Shown one piece after another: positions 46,355-57,123 of a stretch of 64,000 nucleotides of DNA. Source of the stretch: Mikania micrantha (taxonomy: Eukaryota > Streptophyta > Magnoliopsida > Asterales > Asteraceae); assembly GCA_009363875.1 (NCBI GenBank), contig CM018698.1, positions 54,652,067 to 54,716,066 on the forward strand. Reading direction: 5' to 3'. Under the pieces are notes generated by a model. The model did not search any database, was not told where the DNA came from, and saw nothing but the letters and a program-made list of their open reading frames with translations. Each line of letters begins with the position of its first letter. Position 1 is the stretch's first letter. A program made the position numbers and the translations under genes.

Positions 46355-46937
46355 TATCAAAACTGCTGACGTATTATCTAACTCCAAACGTGGTTTGGGA
46401 CTTGATATTATTGGCTGTCGTGCGAACAGTGATTGGACTGTTTACACTCATTTTCTTACTTGATGTTAGTTTGGGTTACAGCTCATCCGTGTGAATCTTA
46501 TGATGCTTTAACTTACCTATGTCTTATATCATATACTCATGTTTACAAATGCTTAAACCTATTGTTCTCACCAACTACGTCTGTAGTTGACAGTTACTTT
46601 TCACGTGTTCCAGGTAATCAGGTTTAAGACATTCTCAGAGGCAACTAAGGAGACCATACTAAGATAGAACAAGATGAAGAAACATGCTAGGATGGATTAG
46701 AAACACACTAAATCCTAAATGTTTAATTGTCTTGTTTGGAGTCTTATTTTGTAAACTATATTTTGGGTCTGTAGTTGTCTTACTTTTGGTAGATAGATTG
46801 TCTGTAACTAATCAACTGTCTAAACATTATGAAATGTAGTAATCCATTGTGGTTGTTCTTATTCAATACTTGTGCATGATTCAACTGTTCATACGTCACC
46901 GCGCCGTGGATTCCGCACGCGGCGCAGGGGTGTGACA

Positions 46938-46953
46938 GGTTGGTATCAGAGCC
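46938..46953 (+). other. Primer binding site, tRNA-iMet
   Basis: TGGTATCAGAGCC at 46941-46953, three bases after the LTR end, is complementary to the 3' end of plant initiator methionine tRNA, the standard minus-strand primer in this lineage. Confidence 0.95.
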
Positions 46954-47149
46954 AAGGTTGTAGAGAACTAGGAAAAACCCAATGTTTAATGACCTAGACT
47001 ATAACCTAAGCTACCCAATAGGACTAAGTGCTATAGGCTTGAGGATACTTAGGATCTAAGTAACTTAAGTGAGCATTAAGTCTACAATAAGCTTGAAAGA
47101 TCTTAGGGACATTTTTCTAAGATTAGACATCGAGTCAAGGAATTTGAAC

Positions 47150-47665
47150 CGGAATTCTATAATTTTAGAAACCGGATTAAATTCTCACGCATATGCATTT
47201 AAGGATTTCAGAGGCAAGGATCTATATTCTTAGTATCCTTGATCTGAAATTCTCACACATAGATCATTATAGAAATTCAGAGGCAAAGATCTGTATTATC
47301 AGTATCTTTGATATGAATTTCTTGTCATATTCAGTATAGGAGTTAGAGGCAAAGATTGATATCTTTGATCTAAAGTCCTTGTCATATTCATTATGGGATT
47401 TAGAGGCAAAGATCTATTAATTTAGTATCTTTGATCTAAGATCCTTGTCATATTCATTATAGGATTCAAAGGTCAAGATCTATTAATTTAGAACTTGGAT
47501 TTGAGATCCTTGTCATATTCATTATAGGATTCAAAGATCAAGATCTATTAACTTAGAACTTGGATTTGAGATCCTTGTCATATCACTATAGGAATTCAAA
47601 GGTTGAGGTCTATTAATTTAGAACTTAGATTTGAAATCCTTGTCATTGTTATCATTATCATGGAT
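47150..47665 (+). repeat. Leader tandem repeat, 57-70 bp units
   Basis: About seven to eight degenerate units of the type TTAGAGGCAAAGATCTATTA ... GATCCTTGTCATATTCATTATAGGA between the primer site and gag. Units drift gradually from AGAGGCAAAG (left) to CAAAGGTCAAG (right), as expected from stepwise local duplication. Confidence 0.85.
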
Positions 47666-47955
47666 TCATTATCATAGGAACTTTATAACTTAGAATCTGT
47701 GTAACAGTATTCTTTAGTTGAAGTTCTCACAGGAAATCATTATGCTCAGTACTTTAAGTATTGGGAAACTAGGTTGATTAACCTAGGACACATATACATA
47801 AACCTAAGGTCTTAGTTTCTAGTAAATTAAGGACCATGGTTTACACAATCATAAACAGAATCATGGAACAAGAGAAATCATGAATCAATCATAATCAATC
47901 AAGAGTTGGAATCTTAGCTTCAAATGCAAACGGCGGGTTAACGCTGATGTGCTGA

Positions 47956-48008
47956 GGTAAGTGGTGGGTCGGTGAGAGCTTACCCTATATATAAGCTTAT
48001 TTCAGTAT
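47956..48008 (+). repeat. Leader copy 1 of the structured motif
   Basis: GGTAAGTGGTGGGTCGGTGA, then GAGCTTACCCTATATATAAG. Here the pairing arms are GGTAAG/CTTACC instead of the GGGC/GCCC of the other copies, with the same GTGGTGGG-GAGAG-CCCTATATATA order. Confidence 0.7.
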
Positions 48009-48461
48009 GTTAGGGGGAATCCGGCGTTTGTATTTGGAGTAAGGATTCGGGATCAACTGGATACATGGAACATTAGTCAAAACACATGGGATACAATCAT
48101 TTGGGAAACGATCATTGGTGAATCAAATCATAATGAAATTCAAACTTGGATGAACCAGACATTATGGTGAATCAACCAAGTTGTGAACATTCTGTAAATG
48201 TAAACCTTAAGTGAAATTCTTAAGTGATTACATCATTGGTACTTACTGACATAGGTTAACAGGAAAGTGTAGAACACACGTATGACTTAGTTCTACATGT
48301 TAACAACTGTTAGTAGGTGCACGCATAACATAATCATAGTTCAATCATGGAATCAATCATAGTTCAAGTTGATCAAAGATCATGGGATTCTTAATCAATG
48401 GAAAACACATGGAAATCAGTACAAACGTGTTGCCAAATGCTAGCAAGGGCATGATCGTGGT

Positions 48462-48520
48462 ATACCGAAACGGTGGTGGGCAGCGAGAGTGAGCCCTATA
48501 TATAAGCTATTTTCGGTATA
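48462..48520 (+). repeat. Leader copy 2 of the structured motif
   Basis: ATACCGAAA (48462-48470) and TTTCGGTAT (48511-48519) are perfect 9-base arms enclosing GGGC (48478-48481) and GCCC (48493-48496). Strong similarity to the U3 motif continues downstream through AGTGTCAGTGTGTAG. Confidence 0.8.
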
Positions 48521-48738
48521 TCGGGAAAGTGTCAGTGTGTAGGTTTGGTGGAGAGATCATGAGACATCGTACATATTCACATGATAAGTATACAAATAAG
48601 TTGATAACTTATACGTGTACTGGATCATATTACAATTGAATGATAATACTAGTAGTATGGATATATTACTGACCTTATCATGAAAATTCAATTGTATCCA
48701 TTCTCATTACTGACCCGCTTGTGGCTTCTATTCGTAGA

Positions 48739-51700
48739 ATGCCTCCTCGACGAGACCCAAATGCTGGGGGTTCGACAAGCGGTAATGATGATGAAATTAA
48801 CAAGATTGCTCGAGCTATCGCTGTTCACATGAGGGATGTGATCCCGGGTATGGTCACTGATATTACCCAGAATCTTCGGGGAAGTACCGGTGATTCTGCA
48901 CACAACTCAAATGCCACAAACGCTGGAACTGCTAACTTTACTTTCAAGCAGTTCAACGATGCTAAGCCTCCTAAGTACTCTGGGACTGAAGGAGCTACTG
49001 GCCTACTGCAATGGCTAGAAAGCATCGAAGACATTCTCGACTTCACAGGATGCCCTGAAAATCTGAAGGTCAAAATGGCCTCAAGTGCTTTTCATAAGGG
49101 AGCACTCACCTGGTGGAACTCTGAGAAGAACACCAGAGGACGCGAAGTCGCTCTAGCTTTACCATGGGACGGATTCAAGAACTTACTTGTGGAAAAGTTT
49201 TGTCCACGCCATGAACTGAAGAAACTGGAAGTGGAGATGTGGAATCTGGTGCAGGATAGTGGTGAAAACGCGAAGTATACAACTCGGTTCCATGAGTTGT
49301 GTATCCTCGTACCTCACTTGGTTACTCCTCTACCCCGCAGGATAGATAAATACATTGAAGGGTTGCCCTTGGTTGTCAGAGGAACTGTTATGGGGAACAA
49401 CCCCACTACTCTGGAAGCAGCGATTCAACTTGGTGCTACTCTTACTGAAGAGTATGTTAAATCTGGTGTGCTTACCCGAAAGGGGTTTAAGAGGGCACAG
49501 ATTGAGGAAGGCAAGAAGCCTGAACAGCATCACCCCAAGAAGAAGAAACAGAAGATGATCAAGAACTTTGCAGCGTTGACTGCGGCTGCACCTACTCATG
49601 CTACTCCCCTCACTGCTATGCCACAACCCGCTAATGTCAGAAAGCAGTACACTGGTCCGTTTCCACTCTGCACCAAATGCCAGTATCATCATCTGCCCAA
49701 TACTCCATGCAAGAAGTGTCACAAGTGTGGGCGTATGGGACACTTTGCAGCGACTTGTCGATCTGCTCATCTTATTGCTGCAACAACTACTGCTACTACA
49801 GGTGGAAGAGCTTGCTATAATTGTGGGGCAGAGGGACACTTCAGAAATCAGTGTCCAAAACTCAACAACAATACTGCTGCTGCTCGTGCTTTTGTTATTG
49901 GTACTGCTGAAGCACGTGAAGAGCCGGCAGTCATCACGGGTACATTTCTTATCAATGATCATTATGTTCCTATCATATTTGATACTGGTGCCGATAAAAG
50001 TTTTATCTCTACTCATACTGCTTCTCTGCTTAATATGCAACTATCCACACTTACTGCTCCCTATACTGTAGAAGTAGCGAATGGTAAGACCATAGTGGTA
50101 GATTCCATAATTCATGCTTGTGAGCTAAGATTAAATGACCATCTCTTTTCCATCGATCTCATTCCTATGACTCTCGGAAGCTTCGAAGTTGTAGTAGGAA
50201 TGGATTGGTTATCCAAAAACAATGCTGAAATCGTGTGTTCAGAAAAACTCATTCGAATTCCCCTACCATCCGGCGAAACGATGATAGTCTACGGTGAGAA
50301 ACCCTGCCGCGGTTTGAAGATTGTATCGTGCATCAAGGCGAGGAAGTATCTGAAGAAGAAATATTATGCATTCTTAGCTCACGTGGTGGAAAAGAAACCT
50401 GAAAAGAAAGCAGTTGGAGATGTTCCAGTTATCAAAGATTATCCAGACGTATTTCCAGAAGACTTGCCCGGACTACCACCAGTCCGACAAGTGGAGTTTA
50501 GAATTGATCTCGTCCCTGGAGCAAACCCAGTGGCGAAATCACCGTATCGATTAGCACCATCTGAGATGCAGGAACTGTCTAGTCAGCTTCAAGAACTTTT
50601 AGACAAAGGTTTCATAAGACCGAGTTTCTCTCCATGGGGAGCTCCGGTTCTCTTTGTCAAAAAGAAAGACGGTTCATTTCGTATGTGTATCGATTATCGT
50701 GAATTGAACAAGTTAACAATCAAGAACAGATATCCTCTACCTAGGATCGATGATCTATTTGATCAATTACAGGGAGCAACTTGCTTTTCTAAGATTGATT
50801 TACGATCCGGGTATCATCAGTTACGAGTAAATGATGAGGATATACCAAAGACTGCCTTTAGGACTCGATATGGACACTATGAGTTCGTGGTTATGCCATT
50901 TGGGCTGACCAATGCACCTGCAGTGTTCATGGACTTGATGAATCGAGTCTGCAGACCATACTTGGATCAGTTTGTTATCGTCTTTATTGATGATATACTA
51001 ATTTATTCCAAGTCAGAACAAGAACATGAAGATCATTTGAGGAAAGTCTTAGAGTTACTAAGAGCTGAACAACTCTATGCTAAATTCTCAAAGTGTGAAT
51101 TTTGGCTAAAGGAGGTTCACTTCTTAGGACATGTCATAAACAAAGATGGGATACATGTAGATCCGGCGAAGATTGAGGCGATTAAGAACTGGACTACTCC
51201 ATCTACTCCAACAGAGATTCGTTCATTTCTGGGTCTGGCAGGTTATTACAGAAGATTCATTGCAAACTTCTCTAAGATAGCTTTGCCACTCACTACATTG
51301 ACTCAGAAAAGTCAAGCGTTTATATGGGGACAGAAACAGGAAGATGCATTTCAACTTCTTAAACAGAAGTTATGCAATTCCCCTATCCTTAGTCTTCCAG
51401 AAGGCAGTGATGATTTCATTGTCTACTGTGATGCTTCAAACCTTGGTCTCGGTTGTGTACTTATGCAACGGGACAAGGTCATTGCTTATGCTTCAAGACA
51501 ACTTAAGGTTCACGAGAAGAATTACACTACTCATGACCTTGAGTTAGGGGCTGTGGTCTTTGCATTGAAGATTTGGAGACACTACCTGTATGGTACTAAA
51601 TGTGTTATCTATACAGACCACAAGAGCCTTCAACACATTCTCAATCAGAAAGAACTCAACATGAGACAACGACGTTGGGTTGAGCTTCTAACTGATTACG

Positions 51701-53259
51701 ACTGTGAGATTCGTTACCATCCGGGTAAAGCCAATGTGGTGGCGGATGCTCTTAGTCGCAAGGAACCAGTCAAACCAATTCGTGTTAGAGCCATGGAGAT
51801 CAACACACAGCCAAACTTGAAAGACTTGATTCGTATTGCACAACAACAAGTAGTAACAGATAATCAACTCAAGACAGACTTGGATTGTGGTATTGAGAAG
51901 AAACTAGAACCTCGAGCTGATGGGTTGTTATATCTCAACGACCGCATATGGATTCCAAAGTCTGAAGAATTGCGCACACTCATCTGTGATGAGGCTCATA
52001 AGTCGCGATACTCAGTTCATCCTGGAGCCGACAAGATGTATCAGGACTTGAGGACATCTTACTGGTGGCCGGGAATGAAGAAAGACATAGCACTGTACGT
52101 GGGAAAATGTCTTACTTGTTCAAAGGTCAAAGCAGAACATCAAAAGCCTTCGGGACTTCTGCAGCAACCTGAAATTCCTCAATGGAAATGGGAACAAATT
52201 TCCATGGATTTCATAACGAAGTTGCCGAGAACTCCGAGAGGTTTCGATTCGATTTGGGTGATCGTTGACCGACTCACCAAATCTGCTCATTTTCTCCCAA
52301 TCCGAGAGGATTACAAGATGGAGAAGTTATCCACATTGTACATCAACGAAATCATTGCACGTCATGGTACTCCAACATCAATCATATCTGATCGTGATAG
52401 TCGTTTCACTTCTCGCTTTTGGCAATCATTGCAAAAGGCTTTGGGAACGCGTGTTAATCTTAGCACGGCGTATCATCCCCAAACCGACGGCCAAAGCGAG
52501 AGGACTATCCAAACACTTGAGGACATGCTTCGTTCTTGTGTCATTGACTTCGGTGGAAGTTGGGACACTCATCTACCACTCATTGAGTTTTCATATAACA
52601 ATAGCTACCATACAAGCATTCAATGTGCACCATTCGAGGCTTTATATGGTAGAAAGTGCCGATCACCGGTCTGTTGGACCGAGATTGGTGACTCACAGGT
52701 CGAAGGACCAGAACTCATTCAGGAAACATCAGACAAAATCACAATCATTCAGTCACGGCTTAAGGCCGCACGAGATCGGCAGAAGAGTTATGCTGATCGA
52801 CGTCGGAAACCGCTTGAGTTCCAAGTTGGTGACCGAGTCTTACTCAAAGTTTCTCCCTGGAAAGGCGTTGTCCGATTCGGGAAGAAAGGGAAACTTGCAC
52901 CAAGGTACGTTGGACCTTTTGAGATCCTGGAACGGATTGGTCCCGTAGCCTACAAACTCAAACTTCCAGTGGAGCTAAGCAATGTTCACGATACTTTTCA
53001 TGTATCGAATCTTAAGAAATGTTTGGCGGATCATGATGTTCAGATTCCACTGGAAGACATACAGATTCAGAACAACATGCAATTCATTGAACGTCCAGTT
53101 GAGATCATGGATCATGGGGTCAAGAAACTTAAACGCAGCCGTATCCCGATCGTGAAAGTGCGATGGGAGGGCAAACGCGGTGCTGAGTTCACCTGGGAAC
53201 GTGAAGACCAGATGAAGCTTAAGTACCCTCATCTTTTTACAGTATCTTCGGCTAGTTAA
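48739..53259 (+). CDS. Tekay/Del gag-pol polyprotein, 1506 aa, intact
   Basis: One uninterrupted frame from ATG at 48739 (MPPRRDPNAGG); the frame is open a few codons further upstream but without an ATG. Order seen: Gag domain (about 70-245, with WLESIEDIL and ALTWWN), two CCHC zinc knuckles (CHKCGRMGHFAATC about 327-340; CYNCGAEGHFRNQC about 359-372), aspartic protease (DTGADKSF near 415), reverse transcriptase with catalytic FIDD (Asp751/752), RNase H (YCDAS, Asp near 898), integrase zinc finger beginning His1087, integrase catalytic core (first Asp near 1157, then ISDRDSRF and QSERTIQTLE) and a chromodomain-type tail (VKVRWEGKRGAEFTWERED). All key residues are present. Gag and pol are in one frame, so no frameshift is needed; proteolysis should release the parts. 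Chromodomain tails are known to guide chromoviruses to heterochromatin. Confidence 0.97.
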   Translation: MPPRRDPNAGGSTSGNDDEINKIARAIAVHMRDVIPGMVTDITQNLRGSTGDSAHNSNATNAGTANFTFKQFNDAKPPKYSGTEGATGLLQWLESIEDILDFTGCPENLKVKMASSAFHKGALTWWNSEKNTRGREVALALPWDGFKNLLVEKFCPRHELKKLEVEMWNLVQDSGENAKYTTRFHELCILVPHLVTPLPRRIDKYIEGLPLVVRGTVMGNNPTTLEAAIQLGATLTEEYVKSGVLTRKGFKRAQIEEGKKPEQHHPKKKKQKMIKNFAALTAAAPTHATPLTAMPQPANVRKQYTGPFPLCTKCQYHHLPNTPCKKCHKCGRMGHFAATCRSAHLIAATTTATTGGRACYNCGAEGHFRNQCPKLNNNTAAARAFVIGTAEAREEPAVITGTFLINDHYVPIIFDTGADKSFISTHTASLLNMQLSTLTAPYTVEVANGKTIVVDSIIHACELRLNDHLFSIDLIPMTLGSFEVVVGMDWLSKNNAEIVCSEKLIRIPLPSGETMIVYGEKPCRGLKIVSCIKARKYLKKKYYAFLAHVVEKKPEKKAVGDVPVIKDYPDVFPEDLPGLPPVRQVEFRIDLVPGANPVAKSPYRLAPSEMQELSSQLQELLDKGFIRPSFSPWGAPVLFVKKKDGSFRMCIDYRELNKLTIKNRYPLPRIDDLFDQLQGATCFSKIDLRSGYHQLRVNDEDIPKTAFRTRYGHYEFVVMPFGLTNAPAVFMDLMNRVCRPYLDQFVIVFIDDILIYSKSEQEHEDHLRKVLELLRAEQLYAKFSKCEFWLKEVHFLGHVINKDGIHVDPAKIEAIKNWTTPSTPTEIRSFLGLAGYYRRFIANFSKIALPLTTLTQKSQAFIWGQKQEDAFQLLKQKLCNSPILSLPEGSDDFIVYCDASNLGLGCVLMQRDKVIAYASRQLKVHEKNYTTHDLELGAVVFALKIWRHYLYGTKCVIYTDHKSLQHILNQKELNMRQRRWVELLTDYDCEIRYHPGKANVVADALSRKEPVKPIRVRAMEINTQPNLKDLIRIAQQQVVTDNQLKTDLDCGIEKKLEPRADGLLYLNDRIWIPKSEELRTLICDEAHKSRYSVHPGADKMYQDLRTSYWWPGMKKDIALYVGKCLTCSKVKAEHQKPSGLLQQPEIPQWKWEQISMDFITKLPRTPRGFDSIWVIVDRLTKSAHFLPIREDYKMEKLSTLYINEIIARHGTPTSIISDRDSRFTSRFWQSLQKALGTRVNLSTAYHPQTDGQSERTIQTLEDMLRSCVIDFGGSWDTHLPLIEFSYNNSYHTSIQCAPFEALYGRKCRSPVCWTEIGDSQVEGPELIQETSDKITIIQSRLKAARDRQKSYADRRRKPLEFQVGDRVLLKVSPWKGVVRFGKKGKLAPRYVGPFEILERIGPVAYKLKLPVELSNVHDTFHVSNLKKCLADHDVQIPLEDIQIQNNMQFIERPVEIMDHGVKKLKRSRIPIVKVRWEGKRGAEFTWEREDQMKLKYPHLFTVSSAS

Positions 53260-53281
53260 TTTCGGGACGAAATTCCCTTAA

Positions 53282-53292
53282 CTAGGGGAGAC
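53282..53292 (+). other. Polypurine tract
   Basis: CTAGGGGAGAC directly before the 3' LTR start TGTAAC; primes plus-strand synthesis. Confidence 0.9.
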
Positions 53293-56200
53293 TGTAACAT
53301 TTGTGCATATAGTCATGTAGTTGTAAACAGTGTTAGAACAGTGTCTATTCATGGTTCAGTTCATCAATGTGATTCGTATGTTCAAAATGTGTGCTTGTGT
53401 GTTACAGGATCTTAGTAATCAGAAAACAAGTATATATTATTTATTTACAGTCGATTTCACTAAGCAAGAACAGTAACTTGTTATATCGAAACAGTGGTGG
53501 GCAGCGAGAGTGAGCCCTATATATATACTGCGTTCGGTGTAACAGGTTAGTGTTAGTGCGTAGTGTTGAGACGAGTATTATAACATTTAATTAATTCAAC
53601 CAAGATCGTAATCTGTAAGCGAGACTGAGTATAGTTATGGGTGACGATCCATAATAATACGAATGTTGAACTTATAATTACGATTCAACGACTTTAAATA
53701 ATTTATACGATCGGAAAACGTACGCGATTGCGGGTATACACGTAATTTCGAATGTTTTAACGATCTGACAACACACGAAGAGTAAAAATAATTAAATTAA
53801 TTATTTTATATTTTTACAATTTTGAAACTCATCATTTAAATGAGTTTAATAACTATTTTTAATTAAAACCGCGTAAAATACGCGTTACGTTCCGGAAACG
53901 CGAACCGAGCGACCGAAACGCACCCGAACTTCACCCGAACTATAAAAGCCTTGAACAAGGCTTCCTACTTCATTTATTACCTCAACAACCCTTTCTCTCT
54001 CTAATAGTTCGTCTACCCTCTCTCTCTCTAAAAACCAAACTTTAAACGTTCGTATCTTCTTCGTTACTCGACGGATTTCGACGTTCTTGGTGTCCACGCG
54101 AAGCTCTCGACAAACTCTACACGAAAGTACAAGAATATCGCAGATCCATCCAGCCAAAAACGAGGTATGATCCAAGGAAGTTTCGGAAATTAGGGTTTTG
54201 GATGTGTATGTGCTTGAAACTTGATATATAACCGGTTCTAGTACACCATTCCTATTTTTGCACCCATAGCAGTCTTGATCGATGATAAGTTAGGCTAGAT
54301 CGTGGCCTGGAAATGAAGAATTCGATGAAGGGAGTTTGCAGATGAACAGGTTCGCTGGGAGCATGAAGCCGAACCCATAAGGGTTTCCTGGCCGAACCCT
54401 TGAGGTTCTCACGAGCCTTGCCGAACCCTAATGCAGATCCACGAACTTACAGGGTTCGTTAGTCGAACCTTTAGAGGATCTCACGAACCCTCCTACTGCT
54501 ACGAACCCTTGCAGACCTCACGAACCTTCGTCATCATGCAGCGAACCATAACCAGTTCCACGAACCTTTGCATAGTTCGTGGGAATTGCAGCCAAACCTT
54601 GTACATGCCACGAACCTTGGCATGGTTCGCTAAGGATCAACGAACCTTCATGCAGCTTCAACCACTGGCGAACCTCTCAAGAAACCACGAACCTTTGCAT
54701 GGTTCGTGGCAAGATCTGCCGAACCCTAAGGATTTCCACCAGCCTTCACGAACCATTGATGCTCGACGAACCTTGTAAGGACGAACCTTGCATGGTTCGT
54801 TGACTTGTTGCCGAACTTTGACTACATGCTAAGAGGACCGAACCTTGTTAAAGACTTAACCGAACCTTTTTGTTGCATGGTCGAACCTTAGGCAGGAACC
54901 TAAAAGGTTCGCTGCCAAGAGGGTTGGCCGAGACCCAAACTTACATACTTTGTTGTATTCTTGGCCCAATCGACTTAATAGCATCGGCCCACATTAGAAT
55001 AGTTCCATGCAACTTCATTCGGCCCAATACAATGCTACAAGGCCCAAATAAACCCTTTGGGCCCAAATATTCATATAGTTGGCCCGTGACATTTCATTCG
55101 GTTAAATTCAATCCCATGTGGCCCAAGATGATTCTTGGTGTCTTACAAGACTCATGAACATATTGGTTGGCCCAAAACAATATTCAATGGGCCCAATATC
55201 ACATCCAATTGGACCTTGTTAACCTAAGAGGCCCATGGACCTCTATTTAAGTCCATCATAGTTTATGGACTTAAGGCCCATAATGTGGCCCACAACTCAA
55301 GGAAACTTGCAATTTGATCTTAATTGAGTTAAGTTATAACTTAATCTAATCATGAAGATCAAATCACAAGCCCAAAGACTTAAACAATTGGAACAATTTT
55401 CACAATACAAGTTATCAATCAAAAGATCGCATACAAGTTTCTTGAACCCATGATCAATCAAGTAATCAAGTTAAACATGTTCAAGGGATCACAAGTCAAT
55501 CAATGAATCAAAGTTATACAATTATAAATCCTATATCTTATGTATGATTACAATGTTATAGGAAACAATTAGAAGTCCTGTTTGCTACTTGCTAACTGTT
55601 TAGTTCAGAGTCTACTGCAGACAGGTGAGAACTTTAGCCCCTCTTTTACTGTTTTATAACTGTTTTGGGGTGGAACACGTGATCAAAACCGCTATTTCAA
55701 TCTTGTTTCATTACACAAGTTATGTGTAATTCATAAACATTTCAGGTTCATCTTACGAATCCAAGGGATTCATCAATTGTTTAAAGAAATTGTCAACTGT
55801 TTTAATTTACTTGTCAATTACTAAACTCTTTTCATTAAAAAGGTTTTATAAGGGACTTTTGAACTGTTTTGAAATTAATTTACTCAAATGTATTTATGAA
55901 GGATAAACACTTTTTGATAAAGGATTTTACAAACCCTTTTGTTATAAACCTTGTTATTACACAAGGTCATCACATCATGGTATTCAAAACAAGTGGTTCA
56001 CAATATGGTACTCAAATTCATTGGTTCAAAACATGGTATTCAAGTCAAGTTGTTCACATCATGGTATTCAAATCAAGAGATTCATTTCATGTTACATAAA
56101 CAAAGGATTCAACTCGTGGAGTTAAATCCAGGTTTTCAATAAGACATTAACACATCCGGTTAAAGTAAGATTCATAAACATGGTGTCCATTGTTGTAAAC

Positions 56201-57002
56201 AAACTTATAAACCCATCAAGTATCATATTCATTAGCGTTAGTACTGGGTGATCACAACAAGGGAAAGCGGACACATTGTTTATTATCCAGGATGGAGTTA
56301 GCTTTTAAATTTGTTTTAAAAGCTAACTGCAGGTCTGGTGTCATTGTTTTCTTATCCAGGATGGAGTTGGCTTTTAAATTTGCTTTTAAAAGCCAACTGC
56401 AGGTCTGGTGTCATATGGTTATCAAAACTGCTGACGTATTATCTAACTCCAAACGTGGTTTGGGACTTGATATTATTGGCTGTCGTGCGAACAGTGATTG
56501 GACTGTTTACACTCATTTTCTTACTTGATGTTAGTTTGGGTTACAGCTCATCCGTGTGAATCTTATGATGCTTTAACTTACCTATGTCTTATATCATATA
56601 CTCATGTTTACAAATGCTTAAACCTATTGTTCTCACCAACTACGTCTGTAGTTGACAGTTACTTTTCACGTGTTCCAGGTAATCAGGTTTAAGACATTCT
56701 CAGAGGCAACTAAGGAGACCATACTAAGATAGAACAAGATGAAGAAACATGCTAGGATGGATTAGAAACACACTAAATCCTAAATGTTTAATTGTCTTGT
56801 TTGGAGTCTTATTTTGTAAACTATATTTTGGGTCTGTAGTTGTCTTACTTTTGGTAGATAGATTGTCTGTAACTAATCAACTGTCTAAACATTATGAAAT
56901 GTAGTAATCCATTGTGGTTGTTCTTATTCAATACTTGTGCATGATTCAACTGTTCATACGTCACCGCGCCGTGGATTCCGCACGCGGCGCAGGGGTGTGA
57001 CA
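53293..57002 (+). repeat. 3' LTR of the Tekay element
   Basis: Same length as the 5' LTR, offset by 10065 bp, five differences found. All sub-features recur at that offset. Confidence 0.97.
56282..56419 (+). repeat. 3' LTR copy of the 69-bp hairpin duplication
   Basis: Hairpins at 56296-56328 and 56365-56398 are identical in both arms to the 5' LTR copies, including the paired A-T/G-C difference; one change (A at 56282 for C at 46217) lies outside the stems. Confidence 0.9.
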
Positions 57003-57123
57003 AACAACTCAACAAGTGCTAAGGAAATAACCAAATTCATATTGAATCAGATAGATTAAAAATCTAAAGTATTAGAAATACCTGAATCAGTGAATGCATA
57101 TACAGTCATAAGTAAAATAGAGA

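Larger units (their letters stand above)
43228..46937 (+). repeat. 5' LTR of the Tekay element
   Basis: Starts TGTAACATTTGTGC and ends GGGGTGTGACA. The promoter TATA is at 43876-43882, so U3 is only about 0.68 kb and R-U5 about 3.0 kb, an unusually unequal split. R-U5 contains, in order, a pyrimidine tract (CTCTCTCTC, 43929-43965), the CGAACC hairpin array, the GGCCCA cluster, a ~28-bp CATGGTATTC repeat (45904-46030) and the 69-bp hairpin duplication. Confidence 0.97.
43228..57002 (+). mobile_element. Complete young Ty3/gypsy Tekay/Del chromovirus, 13.8 kb
   Basis: All structural parts are present: TSD AACAA (43223-43227 and 57003-57007), two 3710-bp LTRs, tRNA-iMet primer site, a single open gag-pol, and a polypurine tract. 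The LTRs have identical length; reading them side by side I found five differences (43440/53505, 43854/53919, 44194/54259, 44207/54272, 46217/56282), four transitions and one transversion, i.e. about 0.13%. With a commonly used plant rate near 1.3e-8 per site per year this means an insertion tens of thousands of years old (inference). It landed next to a receptor-kinase pseudogene fragment. Nothing seen would prevent it being active. Confidence 0.97.

Noticed and set aside
48721..48738. Upstream start of gag-pol at a GTG codon
   Set aside because: The first ATG is at 48739 and MPPRR-type starts are usual in this lineage; GTG initiation is not expected in plants.
49330..50040. 236-codon minus-strand frame inside gag-pol
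   Set aside because: Antisense shadow of a real coding region, Ser/Cys-rich as expected from reading codons backwards.
52265..52948. 227-codon plus-strand frame overlapping integrase
   Set aside because: Out-of-frame shadow of the gag-pol polyprotein.
43228..57002. Endogenous pararetrovirus or envelope-bearing retrovirus
   Set aside because: Gene order gag-protease-RT-RNase H-integrase-chromodomain within LTRs and no frame between integrase and the polypurine tract; it is a standard chromovirus retrotransposon.
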